From Bacteroidetes bacterium MedPE-SWsnd-G2 (lineage in GTDB: Bacteria; Bacteroidota; Bacteroidia; Flavobacteriales; Flavobacteriaceae), in contig MPDE01000016.1 of the NCBI GenBank assembly GCA_001874335.1, forward strand, positions 1 through 36,425: 36,425 nt of DNA, in the 5' to 3' direction. The notes under the pieces are model-generated. The model was not told where the DNA came from. It did no database searches and saw nothing but the letters and a program-made list of their open reading frames with translations. The position numbers and the translations under genes are program-made. Shown here one piece after another: positions 8,699-17,423 of the stretch (position 1 is its first letter; every line of letters starts with the position of its first letter).

Positions 8699-10237
8699 TT
8701 ATAAAATGTTTTTAGGCAATATTTTTCGAGTCCAAGTTTTAAAACGTTTCATTTTAGTAACCTGTTTATCAGGGTTGAAATCTTTAGTTGTTTCCCAGGA
8801 GTTTTCTGGTAAAAACTCTTCTTCCATCAGTAATAACATAGTTTTGGCAACATTTTCAGAATCGAATATGGTAAGACATTCTGTGTTTAAATTTGCGCTT
8901 CTTGGGTCTAAATTAAACGTGCCAATAACTACAGTTTTATTGTCTATTACCATAGATTTTGCATGTAAACCAAAAATAGGAGTGAAATCAATTTTTTGTT
9001 GAATTGCTCCTGACATAATGTGTTTTCTTATTTGTGCATCAGGTTTATATTCAAATATTTTTACTCCCGTTTCTAATAATTTTACTCTGTCACTTTGGTA
9101 GCCACTAAAAGCTTCGATATTATCTGTTGAGGCTAAACTATTGGTTAGAATTCTAACTTCTACACCTCGGTTAGTTGCTGCTTGAAACAAATTTCTACTA
9201 AGTTCTGAAGTCACTAAATACGGACTTTGAATTTCAATGGTTGATTGTGCTTCATTTACCAGTTTTATTAACGTGCTTGTCGTTAATCCGCCTCCGCTCA
9301 TACCGCCAGTGCCATCGTTTTTACCGGGTATATCAGATATGAAATTTACAGTGTCTAACCATTCAATTTTATTTGACTCCAACAAGGATTGGAAATACAA
9401 TGGATAGTTTTCTACTTTTTGACGTACTTGAGGCCAAAAATTATCGGCATTACAGGCGTAGTTGTTTAAGGCGTTGAATGTATTTTCATTTGAGATAATT
9501 TCTTCCTCTTTACTTAGACTTATAACAGGTACACTGAGGTCGTGAGCCCAGAATTCATCAAACGAATTAGAAACAGATTTACTAGCTTTACCAAGTAATA
9601 GAACATCACGATCTCTAAAGTTGTAATCGTGATCATAGTCAAAATATTCATCAGCTATATTTCTTCCACCTGTAATCACAATTTTGTCATCTACAATAAA
9701 GGTTTTGTTGTGCATACGTTGGTTAGAATCTCTAAAATCTGTAGCGAGATTAGACAGTTTGTTAAAAATATTCTTTCCTAGGTTAATACCTGGATTATAA
9801 ATTTTGATTGAAATATTTGGATGAGTGTCTAGTGTTAAAACTTCTTGTAAACTGGCGTCAACCATTATATCATCTACCAGAATTCTAATTTTTAAACCGC
9901 GATCAGCCGCTTTTACTAAAAAATCACAGGCAATCAATCCTACATTATCAGTGGAAAAAATAAAATACTGAATGTCAATAGTTTTTTGAGCATGTTTAGT
10001 AAACCATGCTCTACTAATCATCGAATTACCACCATCTTCCATAACATAAACACCTGTTTTATGTTTTAAAAGACTGTCTATTGGTTTTAAAACCGTATCC
10101 ATTTGATTGATGAAGTTTGTGTCATTACAATCAATAGCATCAACTAACGCTATTGTGTTTTCTACTTTGTTTTCTTCTTTGCAGGAACTTAACACAATTA
10201 TGCTTATGCAGGATATATAGAAGAGAAATGTGCGCAT
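8699..10237 (-). CDS. Phospholipase D family lipoprotein, cardiolipin synthase C-like
   Basis: A 512-residue PLD superfamily protein with a lipobox signal peptide (ISIIVLSSCKEE), so it is predicted to be anchored to an envelope membrane by Cys19. Both HKD motifs are intact: H176-N-K178-x4-D183 followed by GGRNIADEYFDY, and H425-A-K427-x4-D432 followed by GTFNLDPRSANLNTE. Domain order and length match the ClsC (YmdC)-like branch, whose members transfer phosphatidyl groups to make cardiolipin; a phospholipase or other phosphodiester activity is an alternative. A Gly-rich stretch near residue 316 (GGMSGGG) is a flexible linker. The lipoprotein gene at 10286 lies 48 bp upstream on the same strand and may be co-transcribed. 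Confidence 0.9.
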   Translation of the reverse strand: MRTFLFYISCISIIVLSSCKEENKVENTIALVDAIDCNDTNFINQMDTVLKPIDSLLKHKTGVYVMEDGGNSMISRAWFTKHAQKTIDIQYFIFSTDNVGLIACDFLVKAADRGLKIRILVDDIMVDASLQEVLTLDTHPNISIKIYNPGINLGKNIFNKLSNLATDFRDSNQRMHNKTFIVDDKIVITGGRNIADEYFDYDHDYNFRDRDVLLLGKASKSVSNSFDEFWAHDLSVPVISLSKEEEIISNENTFNALNNYACNADNFWPQVRQKVENYPLYFQSLLESNKIEWLDTVNFISDIPGKNDGTGGMSGGGLTTSTLIKLVNEAQSTIEIQSPYLVTSELSRNLFQAATNRGVEVRILTNSLASTDNIEAFSGYQSDRVKLLETGVKIFEYKPDAQIRKHIMSGAIQQKIDFTPIFGLHAKSMVIDNKTVVIGTFNLDPRSANLNTECLTIFDSENVAKTMLLLMEEEFLPENSWETTKDFNPDKQVTKMKRFKTWTRKILPKNIL

Positions 10238-10285
10238 GATTTTAGTTGATTGAATTTTATATTAAAAAGGATTATAGTTTATTAT

Positions 10286-10738
10286 TTAATCCTCCAGAAT
10301 TTCCTCTGGGGCAATTTGCAAAATATATTCCTTTTCTGTGTCATAATTATCTAAGCAAATATTGTCAGGGTCGTATTCATCGTCTGACGAACTTAATTCG
10401 GTAGGAGGGAAGATGGTTACAAACACCTTAAATTGAAAAACACCATTTGTTTGTGGTATGCCGTGTAGAATTAAATCTCTTCCGTCATAATAGTAATTTA
10501 ATCCTAACGGCAAATCGCCTTCTAATTCAAAAACATACCCGTAGTCATCATCATGAGTGTCGTTTTCAATTTCGGCTACAATCAATTGATAGTAGTCTTG
10601 GTTTACGGTGCCATTTTGTAAAAGGTCTGTTTGTAGATTAGGCCTTGCTGGCCAAAAGATACAGTCGTCAAGTATTTCTTGACAACCATAGAAGCTTACT
10701 AGCGATACAATCGCTAACAATAATAATTTAGGTTTCAT
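10286..10738 (-). CDS. Small lipoprotein with putative Ig-like (He_PIG) domain
   Basis: A 150-residue lipoprotein: the signal peptide ends VSLVSFYGCQE, giving Cys19 as the acylation site. The central segment LPLGLNYYYDGRDLILHGIPQTNGVFQFKVFVT has the pattern of He_PIG/cadherin-like repeats (LP.GL ... G.L.G.P...G.y.f.V.vt), a fold used for protein or glycan contacts. The rest is unusually acidic (SSDDEYDPDN and a C-terminal EEILED). It lies just upstream of the PLD lipoprotein gene. Its function is unknown. Confidence 0.8.
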   Translation of the reverse strand: MKPKLLLLAIVSLVSFYGCQEILDDCIFWPARPNLQTDLLQNGTVNQDYYQLIVAEIENDTHDDDYGYVFELEGDLPLGLNYYYDGRDLILHGIPQTNGVFQFKVFVTIFPPTELSSSDDEYDPDNICLDNYDTEKEYILQIAPEEILED

Positions 10739-10915
10739 GGGTGTTAGGTATAGTTAATTTATAATGTTTTTAATATCATATTAATTAATGTTAGAGAGAG
10801 GTTGTTAAATTTTTGTTTGCTATTAGGTGAAGTGAATGTACAAAAAATATTACAGATTAGTAGGTTTTAAGTTTCGGTTGGTGAAGTCCTGGTTGATTTT
10901 AAAAAGAGGAGTAAC

Positions 10916-10942
10916 AAAAAAAGCAACCATTTGGTTGCTTTT
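10916..10942 (-). terminator. Intrinsic terminator of the OmpA-like gene
   Basis: The inverted repeat AGCAACCA/TGGTTGCT, extended by A-T pairs, is followed on the minus strand by seven T. It lies 24 bp past the stop codon of the OmpA-family gene. The A-run on the other flank means it could act in both directions. Confidence 0.85.
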
Positions 10943-10965
10943 AATTTATTGTTTGAAATTGATGA

Positions 10966-11805
10966 TTAATTATTTTCTGCGAATAAAAGCGCATAAAATT
11001 TATCTAAGTCTGGAAGAATAACGATTCTTGTTCTTCTGTTTTTTGCTCTTCCTTCTTCCGTGTCGTTTTGATAAAGTGGTCGAGAATCTCCCCTACCAGC
11101 CGCTATTAATTGGCTTGGGTCTACATCATGTTTGTTTACAAGATTGTTGATTACCGACATTGAACGTTCTACACTTAAGTGAAGGTTGTCTTTTAATGCA
11201 GATCCAGCCTTTACTTTTTTGTTATCTGTATGTCCTTCAACAACTACTTCAATAGCAGGTTCAGAATTAATTAGTTCTGCTAAGTTACCAAGAAACTCGT
11301 TTGCTTTTGGATCTAATCTGTAGCTACCAAATTTGTATAATAAATTATCTGCAATAGTAATCATAACTACCGTACCGTCTATGTTTATGTTAAATCCATC
11401 ACTATCAGCATTCATTGCTTCAGCTTTTTTGTGCAGATTATGAGAAAGGATAACATTAATAGAATCGTTTGCATTTTCAGCATTCGCCAATTCGGCCGGA
11501 TCTACGTTAGCTAACATTTCTTTCATTCTTTTTTTATCATTTTCTGATAGCACTACGTTACCGTATGGTTTTAAATTTTCATTGTTCTCACTTTGTAACA
11601 TTGCAATTTTACTATTGTAACGATCTATTCTTGCTTGAACAACATCTTTTTCGGCTTGAAGTTCATCTCTTTCCGATTTTAGTTGATCTCTTTCTACTGT
11701 TGTTGCATTATACTGTTCTTCTAGGGCAACGTAATCCTTTTTAGATACACAAGATGTAAATACAAGTGTTAACATGATTAGGATTGTGGTAAGTTGTTTT
11801 GACAT
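10966..11805 (-). CDS. OmpA-family lipoprotein
   Basis: A 279-residue outer-membrane lipoprotein with lipobox LVFTSC (Cys19). A coiled coil follows (residues about 25-75, with heptad-rich QLKSERDELQAEKDVVQARI), similar to Lpp-like spacers. The C-terminal OmpA/MotB domain (about 150-275) contains the peptidoglycan-binding signature: VEGHTDN, then LSVERSMSVINNLV and GRGDSRPLYQNDTEEGRAKNRRTRI, including the conserved Asp and Arg that contact diaminopimelate. It is expected to tether the outer membrane to peptidoglycan. The -7 box at 11837-11844 and the terminator at 10916-10942 suggest a monocistronic unit. Confidence 0.93.
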   Translation of the reverse strand: MSKQLTTILIMLTLVFTSCVSKKDYVALEEQYNATTVERDQLKSERDELQAEKDVVQARIDRYNSKIAMLQSENNENLKPYGNVVLSENDKKRMKEMLANVDPAELANAENANDSINVILSHNLHKKAEAMNADSDGFNINIDGTVVMITIADNLLYKFGSYRLDPKANEFLGNLAELINSEPAIEVVVEGHTDNKKVKAGSALKDNLHLSVERSMSVINNLVNKHDVDPSQLIAAGRGDSRPLYQNDTEEGRAKNRRTRIVILPDLDKFYALLFAENN

Positions 11806-11836
11806 TTCTATTGTTTTAAGGTTTGTTTTCTTAATA

Positions 11837-11844
11837 CAAAGATA
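11837..11844 (-). promoter_or_regulatory. Candidate TAnnTTTG -7 box of the OmpA-like gene
   Basis: On the minus strand TATCTTTG matches the consensus exactly, 31 bp upstream of the ATG at 11805. This gives a short leader of roughly 25 nt. No clear -33 element was found. Confidence 0.5.
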
Positions 11845-12026
11845 CTGTAGCTTAACAAGTTGAGGTTTAGGGTTATCCGTAAATAAAAATAATAGGTGTT
11901 TTCCCTATTTTGTTTTTGAAGGTTTAAAATTTTTGAATCGAAAGAAACCAAAATCTATAGATTTAGTAGGATTTTTCAAATTATTGTGTAAATTCGGACA
12001 CTACTAATAATCTAACAACTACAAAA

Positions 12027-13022
12027 ATGAAACAACTCTCCGCTATCTGTGTTTTTATCTTTTTATTTTTCCAATCAACAAGTGCTCAAAATGGAAGTGC
12101 GTTACATTTTGATGGTACAAATGATGAAGTAAACTGTGGGAACGGAACAGAAGTACAAGTCTCTGGAACAACAATTACTTTAGAAGCTGTTGTGAAAATC
12201 CATGCATTTGAAACAAATGTTTGGGAAGGAAACATTATAAACAAGGAGCAAGGTGGACCTGGTACTGATTATGGATATATGTTGAGGGTAGGAGCGAATG
12301 GTACAGTTAATTTTAATTTGGGTAGTGGTAGTTGGAATGAGGTTAATACCCCTGCAAACACCTTAAGTTTGGATACTTGGTATCACTTGGCAGCAACCTT
12401 TGATGGGACTGACATGAAGATTTTTGTTGATGGTGTTGAAATTGTGAGCCAATCTGTTAATGGGTTATTCATAGGAAACTCGTCTTCAAATCTTGTTATA
12501 GGTAATTGGGCCAACGGTACGGGAAGAAATATCAACGCTACGATTGATGAAATTAGAATTTGGGATATTGCCAGGACAGAAACTGAATTATTGAATTCAA
12601 GTGCTTCATCTTTAGAATTGCCTCAAACTGGCTTAAGGGTTTATTACAAGTTTAATCAAGGAATGGCAAATGAAGATAATGCTGCTGAAAATACCCTAAC
12701 GGATGAATTAGGAGCTGTTACAGGTGATTTATTAAATTTTGCTTTGAGTGGAACAGAATCAAACTGGGTTGGTGATAGCGCATTGTCGTTAACTGAAGCA
12801 ACCTTAAACTCAATTTTGATGTATCCAAACCCTGTAAATGAAACCTTATTTCTTCAAGGCTTAACTGAAAATGACACCTATGAAATAATTTCAATCGATG
12901 GAAAACTGATACTAGAAGGGACAATTAAATTTGATTCTGGTATAACAGTGAAACACTTGAATAAAGGAATATATTTATTAAAAATAGGTGATGCGTTTGT
13001 TCAACGCTTCATTAAAAGTTAG
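12027..13022 (+). CDS. LamG-domain protein with type IX secretion sorting domain
   Basis: A 331-residue exported protein. It has a signal peptide (residues 1-20, FIFLFFQSTSAQ), then a concanavalin/LamG jellyroll domain at about 22-190 (ALHFDGTNDEVNCGNG, then TWYHLAATFDGTDMKIFVDGVE and IDEIRIWDIARTETEL). The C-terminal domain at about 262-331 begins MYPNPVNETLFL, continues YEIISIDGKLI and ends KGIYLLKIGDAFVQRFIKS, the type A T9SS sorting signal. The product should be carried across the outer membrane by the Por/Spr machinery and attached to, or released from, the surface. The LamG domain suggests binding of a glycan or protein. A strong terminator follows 39 bp after the stop. Confidence 0.92.
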   Translation: MKQLSAICVFIFLFFQSTSAQNGSALHFDGTNDEVNCGNGTEVQVSGTTITLEAVVKIHAFETNVWEGNIINKEQGGPGTDYGYMLRVGANGTVNFNLGSGSWNEVNTPANTLSLDTWYHLAATFDGTDMKIFVDGVEIVSQSVNGLFIGNSSSNLVIGNWANGTGRNINATIDEIRIWDIARTETELLNSSASSLELPQTGLRVYYKFNQGMANEDNAAENTLTDELGAVTGDLLNFALSGTESNWVGDSALSLTEATLNSILMYPNPVNETLFLQGLTENDTYEIISIDGKLILEGTIKFDSGITVKHLNKGIYLLKIGDAFVQRFIKS

Positions 13023-13061
13023 ACATTTATTAACTGTGATTAAATGTTTATTTTAGTTTTG

Positions 13062-13085
13062 GGCCACTTCGTGTGGCCTTTTTTT
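13062..13085 (+). terminator. Intrinsic terminator of the LamG/T9SS gene
   Basis: GGCCAC-TTCGT-GTGGCC forms a 6-bp GC-rich stem with a tight loop and runs directly into seven T. No T-run exists on the opposite flank, so it serves only the plus-strand gene. Confidence 0.9.
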
Positions 13086-13091
13086 ATGGCA

Positions 13092-14195
13092 TTAAATTTT
13101 ATAAAGTTTCTGTTTGATGTACTCAAACCCTAGTCTCAATTTAGAATAGACAAAGGCATTTGTTTTGGTGTAATAAAACGCAATAAAGCAAACTGTAGAA
13201 AGGAAGATAATTGCCCCAAAAACGGCTTGCCAAGGGATGAGGGTTTTACCGATTAAAGTGTTAAGTCCTAATCCAGTGAAGCTTCCGTAAATAATTATAA
13301 AATGTATGACGTAAATGGATAGAGTCTTTTGTCCGATTTTAAGAAAAAGGGTGTGTTTGATGAAATTTTCGATTAAATAAAAGAAGCTAAAAATAACAAG
13401 TACATTACCTAATCTTATGAATAGGTAATTATAATTAGCAACATCTTTTAGTAATGATAAATTAAAGACGTTTGATGCAGAAACTAAGATTGAAGATGAG
13501 TACTTTATAAGTATTATTCCTGATAATAAAAAGGAAATAATTACAATGTCTTTAAATCTATTTTTATTGATGAATCTATAAAAAATCGTGGCAATAAATG
13601 AGCCAAAAGCAATATATCCAAACCAAGGAATAATTGTAAAAATAGAGCCATTTGATTTAGTGAAGTAATTGGCAATAAAAAGAGGTGTATTTGGTAATTG
13701 TAGCCCACGGTATAAGGGTTCTGTAAGAAATATTGTAAAGCCAATGCACATCATTATTAATGAGAATATTAAAGTTTTTCTCATAACCAATTGATAAATG
13801 GCTACTACAGTAATTAAGGAGACTCCAATGCATTGTAAAACATCAATGACCAGAACGTAATTATTAAACTTTCCTGCAAGCCATAGAAATATAGGTGCTC
13901 TCAGTGCATAACCAATTAGTATAAGCATGCCACCTCTGGTTAGTCCTTTTTTGATTCTAACTTTTACAGTTCCTTTTTTCTTAGAGGTGATGAGTAAGTA
14001 TGTAAAAATAAGTCCGGATATAGTGAAAAAAGTAGGAGCAGTTATACCTCTAAAGTACTGCCAAGTACTAAAATATATGTTTGTTGTATCCCTAAATTCA
14101 GGCGCTAAAAGGGTGTCAATGAAATGACCTTGAAGCATCATTAAAATAGCAAATGCTCTAACGGCATCGATAAAATAGAGTCGGTTGGCACTCAA
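13092..14195 (-). CDS. Multi-pass membrane acyltransferase (HGSNAT/acyltransferase-3-like)
   Basis: A 367-residue integral membrane protein with about ten hydrophobic helices. The N-terminus RLYFIDAVRAFAILMMLQGHFID carries the conserved R-x(10-12)-H arrangement (R14...H23) found in both acyltransferase 3 and the heparan-alpha-glucosaminide N-acetyltransferase catalytic family. The first TM segment followed by FRGITAPTFFTISGLIFTYLL fits the latter (HGSNAT/DUF1624-like) best. Such enzymes acetylate or acylate sugars using cytoplasmic acyl-CoA. The substrate is not readable. It converges with the LamG gene, whose terminator sits between them. Confidence 0.85.
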   Translation of the reverse strand: MSANRLYFIDAVRAFAILMMLQGHFIDTLLAPEFRDTTNIYFSTWQYFRGITAPTFFTISGLIFTYLLITSKKKGTVKVRIKKGLTRGGMLILIGYALRAPIFLWLAGKFNNYVLVIDVLQCIGVSLITVVAIYQLVMRKTLIFSLIMMCIGFTIFLTEPLYRGLQLPNTPLFIANYFTKSNGSIFTIIPWFGYIAFGSFIATIFYRFINKNRFKDIVIISFLLSGIILIKYSSSILVSASNVFNLSLLKDVANYNYLFIRLGNVLVIFSFFYLIENFIKHTLFLKIGQKTLSIYVIHFIIIYGSFTGLGLNTLIGKTLIPWQAVFGAIIFLSTVCFIAFYYTKTNAFVYSKLRLGFEYIKQKLYKI

Positions 14196-14274
14196 GATTT
14201 AAATGATTTTATGCTGTAAAATTACTATTTAATATGAAATGGTGGTCTGAAAGTAGATTGAATTAAATAAGATT

Positions 14275-14306
14275 AAAAAAAAGCCATAGTCTCCACTATG
14301 GCTTTT
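14275..14306 (-). terminator. Orphan intrinsic terminator
   Basis: AAAGCCATAGT-CTCC-ACTATGGCTTT is an 11-bp perfect stem followed on the minus strand by eight T. No protein gene ends here: the nearest leftward CDS upstream starts at 15190 and stops at 14648. The terminator therefore needs another transcript, see the ncRNA candidate. Confidence 0.8.
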
Positions 14307-14390
14307 CGCGCTAGCATAAATAAATTTATTAGCACTCCAAAACATTGGCAATGCAAAAAATTGATTGAAATGCACCTCGCCAATTAACAC
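14275..14390 (-). ncRNA. Candidate small RNA with own promoter box and terminator
   Basis: Between the acyltransferase gene and the gene ending at 14648 lies about 450 bp without a coding frame. On the minus strand it holds, in order: a TAnnTTTG box (14396-14403), a hairpin TTGGC...GTGCA-loop-TGCAT...GCCAA (14383 to 14345), a linker and the orphan terminator. The predicted transcript is about 110-115 nt. AGTGTTAAT and AGTGCTAAT flank the first hairpin as an imperfect direct repeat. Size and layout fit a free-standing sRNA (a 6S-like RNA is one thought), but I recognise no family. The remaining 14404-14647 shows nothing clear. Confidence 0.4.
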
Positions 14391-14395
14391 TTACT

Positions 14396-14403
14396 CAAAT
14401 GTA
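14396..14403 (-). promoter_or_regulatory. Candidate -7 box for the sRNA
   Basis: On the minus strand TACATTTG matches TAnnTTTG exactly. It would start a transcript near 14390 that runs into the orphan terminator at 14275-14306. Confidence 0.4.
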
Positions 14404-14647
14404 AGAATAAATGTTAAACTATTTATAATTAAATGTAGGGTTTATCACAGTGTGTCTTGTTATTGTTGAGTTACAAGGATTTATGAAAGTTAAAATTTTG
14501 TTAAAATTATTTGTAAGGATTTATGTCGGAATTGATATTTTGCTTATCTATTGTGTTAAGTATTTATGTATTAACTTTTTAAAATAAATAGATAAGCATT
14601 GGTTATAATTTTTCATTCATCCTTAAACAGTGGTGTCATTTACTTTT

Positions 14648-15190
14648 TTAGAACCTAAACTTGGGTTTGTTCTTGGGTGGCGTGGAAATTTGAACCTCTT
14701 TTAACTCCAATGTTTCTTGCTTAACGTTTTTATACTCATTGTTGGTTTTATGGATTAACATGTAAAGTTTATCATAAGCACAATCAAGGTATTTAGTTCG
14801 TATGGTGACATGTTTGAGTGTTTTTGAGTTTTCAGAGGTGTAATTTATTCCTATGTTTTTTTTAATAAAACTGTATCGACCTCTTTTAATATAATAAATA
14901 GATTCTATGTTGTTCCATTCTATTAAGCTTAAGTGGGGTTTGTTAGGTTTTAAATTTAGTCCAATTTCATTTATTATAAGTGCTGGTTTTCTTGTAAATA
15001 ATCTACTTGTGTTCATGTAAATAAAATAAGAAAAAAAAAGGCTTACAAATACAAAACTAATTGGTTTGTCCATTGACGAAACAAATTGTGCGATTATAAT
15101 ACTAATTAAAAGTAGTAGATTAATAGAAATAGAAAACAAAAGTTTTGGTGTGCTATATTCTATTATTTTGTTTTTATTTATGTTAGACAT
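14648..15190 (-). CDS. Two-TM membrane protein, STM3941-like
   Basis: A 180-residue protein with two close N-terminal membrane helices (LLFSISINLLLLISIIIAQF and FVFVSLFFSYFIYM, residues about 18-58). A cytoplasmic PH-like domain follows, with PALIINEIGLNL and SLIEWNNIESIYYI. This arrangement recalls the STM3941 family, whose function is unknown; I could not confirm it. It is the downstream-most of four leftward small genes (14648-16936) with spacings of 70-130 bp. Confidence 0.7.
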   Translation of the reverse strand: MSNINKNKIIEYSTPKLLFSISINLLLLISIIIAQFVSSMDKPISFVFVSLFFSYFIYMNTSRLFTRKPALIINEIGLNLKPNKPHLSLIEWNNIESIYYIKRGRYSFIKKNIGINYTSENSKTLKHVTIRTKYLDCAYDKLYMLIHKTNNEYKNVKQETLELKEVQISTPPKNKPKFRF

Positions 15191-15313
15191 ACTTGAATCT
15201 TTTTTAATAAGGAGTTGTTAAATGATATGGGCCATTTTTGTGTTTGACTATTGAAATTCGGCTAAAAATAAAATTTCCAAAAGATCTGAATTATTGAGAA
15301 TGTAGTATAAGGC

Positions 15314-15586
15314 TTAGCTATCTTGTTTATTATTGGATTGATATTTAAGATTGCTTATTAGGGAAATAATTGAAACACCAAAGGTGAAATAACCAGAACA
15401 TTTTACTAAAAACCCGAATAATCCTATTATACCACCATCCCCTCTTGGAGCATTAGAAATTATTGATTCTCCCATTAGAATGATTAGGAATCCGATAATA
15501 GTAAAAATTAAAGCGATTAGAATTTTTGTTTTATTCTTTTTAGATTTGGCCTCTTGTGGCGTTAGATCTTTTTTATTTGGAGTCAT
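15314..15586 (-). CDS. Small two-TM membrane protein
   Basis: A 90-residue protein of unknown function: a Lys-rich cytoplasmic N-terminus (residues 1-22), a helix ILIALIFTIIGFLIILMG, a Gly-rich turn (APRGDGGIIG) and a second helix GFLVKCSGYFTFGVSIISLI. I recognise no family. Codon use and AT content match its neighbours, so it looks like a real gene rather than a chance frame. Confidence 0.6.
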   Translation of the reverse strand: MTPNKKDLTPQEAKSKKNKTKILIALIFTIIGFLIILMGESIISNAPRGDGGIIGLFGFLVKCSGYFTFGVSIISLISNLKYQSNNKQDS

Positions 15587-15658
15587 AATTAATTTTAAAT
15601 TTGTTGGTTAGCTATGTTGGTTAAGTTTGTTTATTAGCCGAATTAATAAATAGGGGGG

Positions 15659-16105
15659 TTAGGAATTTGGACCATTAATGATATGTTTTTCCGATTTATG
15701 AAATATCATAACAATTGCTCCTGTTACTCCTCCTATTATAGACCCAAAAAGAGTGCCATAAACGTAATCACCGGTATTGAAATGGTCACCGTCATCTGCA
15801 TCTTGGTCTAAGGTTAGTATACCTAAGAATGTAAAGAGCCCACCAATAGCCAACCCCTTTACTATATTATGTCCAGCAGAGGTTTTTGTTTTAAGGTATC
15901 CAATTTTATTCAACGGAATTTTAAAAATGCCATCTGAATCTTTCAAATTCAATTGGTCATTACTAAAATAAGCGAATTCTCCCTTAGCAATTTTATGACC
16001 ATCTAGATCGAAAACACGTACAAATGTATTGTTCTTTATATCTGGTAGTTGGGCTTGTATAAATGAAGTTGACAATAGTATTAATAATAGGGTTATTATT
16101 TTCAT
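15659..16105 (-). CDS. Exported small protein with Gly-rich membrane segment
   Basis: A 148-residue protein with a signal peptide (LLLILLSTSFIQAQ), then a short beta region (VFDLDGHKIAKGEFAYFSNDQLNLK, like a small SH3-type fold). Two Gly-rich hydrophobic stretches follow (GLAIGGLFTFLGILTL and GTLFGSIIGGVTGAIVMIF), of the glycine-zipper type. An acidic DQDADDGDHF links them. A role in the envelope is likely; the function is unknown. The upstream gene at 16232 also starts with a signal peptide and a short 'LTNGTKLEGTIDDI' strand motif, so the pair may be related in function. Confidence 0.65.
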   Translation of the reverse strand: MKIITLLLILLSTSFIQAQLPDIKNNTFVRVFDLDGHKIAKGEFAYFSNDQLNLKDSDGIFKIPLNKIGYLKTKTSAGHNIVKGLAIGGLFTFLGILTLDQDADDGDHFNTGDYVYGTLFGSIIGGVTGAIVMIFHKSEKHIINGPNS

Positions 16106-16231
16106 GGTTTAAATTTTATTTAAGTGGTTTTAATTATAGCATAATGGCTAACATTTAACTGTAGGAGTAAGTTCACAGTAGAAAACTGGAAAAATGAGAA
16201 TGTCTAAATTGTGTTTTGAAGTCAGTTGAAA

Positions 16232-16936
16232 TTATTGAGCGCAGTCAGAGTAGTTTAGAATATGCTTGGCAAAATCTCTCCACTTTGGTTTTGGAAATTC
16301 TTCTAATAGTTTTGAGCAATTTTCGAACCAGTTATTAAAATTTTCTTCGTAATTTTTTTTATGCAATTTTATCATCTCACCAGAATTATAGGTAACATAG
16401 TATGATTTGGCGATACCTCCAGTTACTTTTATTCCTCCGTAGTTTAAAGAGCTCGTTTCACTTGCATAAGGATTAAAATACACTTTAACTTTATTACAAA
16501 ACGAAGGATTTAATAGTTGCATGAGTAAAATCTTGTTTTTCTTTTTAATTTTAATAGTACCCAGTTCAAAATAAGCGTAACCATTACTAAATAGATCTTG
16601 ATTCAATTTTTGATTATTCCATCTATCAGCATTTTGAGTAAAATCAAATGCTTTTAGAGTTTTATCATAACCGCTTGGTGGCAAATACATGTTTTTAACT
16701 TCTTCAGGCTGTAATTCATGTACTTCGCCATTACTTTCAATTAGGGTAATGGATTCAATCATTCCTTTTTTTCTGTCTATATCGTCAATAGTACCTTCTA
16801 ATTTGGTTCCATTTGTTAATTCTATGTAAGCTGTCTTTTCATGAGAAAAAGAGCTTGATGGCGTGATGAATTGTTGTGCGTGTATGTTGTTGCTTACGTT
16901 AACCGTAAGGAATAATATAAGGATAGTAAGTTTCAT
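16232..16936 (-). CDS. Secreted hypothetical protein
   Basis: A 234-residue exported protein (signal peptide to about residue 20, LTVNVSNNIHAQ). Residues about 35-85 hold a strand-rich segment AYIELTNGTKLEGTIDDIDRKKG..., reminiscent of an Sm/SH3-like barrel. The C-terminal part (YFELGTIKIKKKNKILLMQLL, then KVYFNPYA) is typical of Bacteroidota proteins without assigned function. It is the first of the four leftward small genes. Confidence 0.7.
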   Translation of the reverse strand: MKLTILILFLTVNVSNNIHAQQFITPSSSFSHEKTAYIELTNGTKLEGTIDDIDRKKGMIESITLIESNGEVHELQPEEVKNMYLPPSGYDKTLKAFDFTQNADRWNNQKLNQDLFSNGYAYFELGTIKIKKKNKILLMQLLNPSFCNKVKVYFNPYASETSSLNYGGIKVTGGIAKSYYVTYNSGEMIKLHKKNYEENFNNWFENCSKLLEEFPKPKWRDFAKHILNYSDCAQ

Positions 16937-17384
16937 TGTTTTTATTTTATGTTAATTATTTAAAAGGGAATCGTAGGAACAATGAGGATTGAAAACTGTT
17001 TGGTGACTTCATGAAAAAATGAAGTGAATTTAAATTTTGGTATAGGTATATCAAACAGAATTATAAATTCTCAATTGCAGAAGGAAGGATTAAAAAGCTA
17101 ATTACTCCTTTTTCGGAATCAAGTCAAGTGAACGAAGTTTTGAAACTTCTGAGTAAACCTTGAAGTATTTTGAGTATTGTTTGCAACTGTGTTCTGTTAT
17201 AGTAAGCAATAAAAACGGGTAGATTTACTTCATTCAATTTGACTGGGTAATTAAATATACGAATTTATTTACAGTCATGTAGGTTTATAATTATGTAATT
17301 TTGACTTTGACTATTATTTCTTCGTTAGGAGGCCTATCTTTTTGATGTCAAAAATGTGTAGAATATACTTATAAAGATTAACAA

Positions 17385-17416
17385 AAAAACGGTTTAGTGT
17401 ACACTAAACCGTTTTT
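17385..17416 (-). terminator. Perfect palindromic terminator downstream of the tRNA remnant
   Basis: AAACGGTTTAGT-GTAC-ACTAAACCGTTT is a perfect inverted repeat with A/T runs on both flanks. It lies 8 bp beyond the 3' end of the partial tRNA (minus strand), where the natural terminator of the tRNA would be. Confidence 0.8.
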
Positions 17417-17423
17417 AATCTTG

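Noticed and set aside
8706-9002. Plus-strand frame of 98 codons with a good AAAGGAGG 8 nt before its ATG
   Set aside because: It lies wholly antisense to the conserved C-terminal HKD half of the PLD lipoprotein gene, and the product has no recognisable features. Bacteroidota rarely rely on Shine-Dalgarno sequences.
10836-11021. Plus-strand 61-codon frame upstream of and overlapping the OmpA-like gene
   Set aside because: It runs through the terminator hairpin and into the antisense of the OmpA-family gene; product is basic and without pattern.
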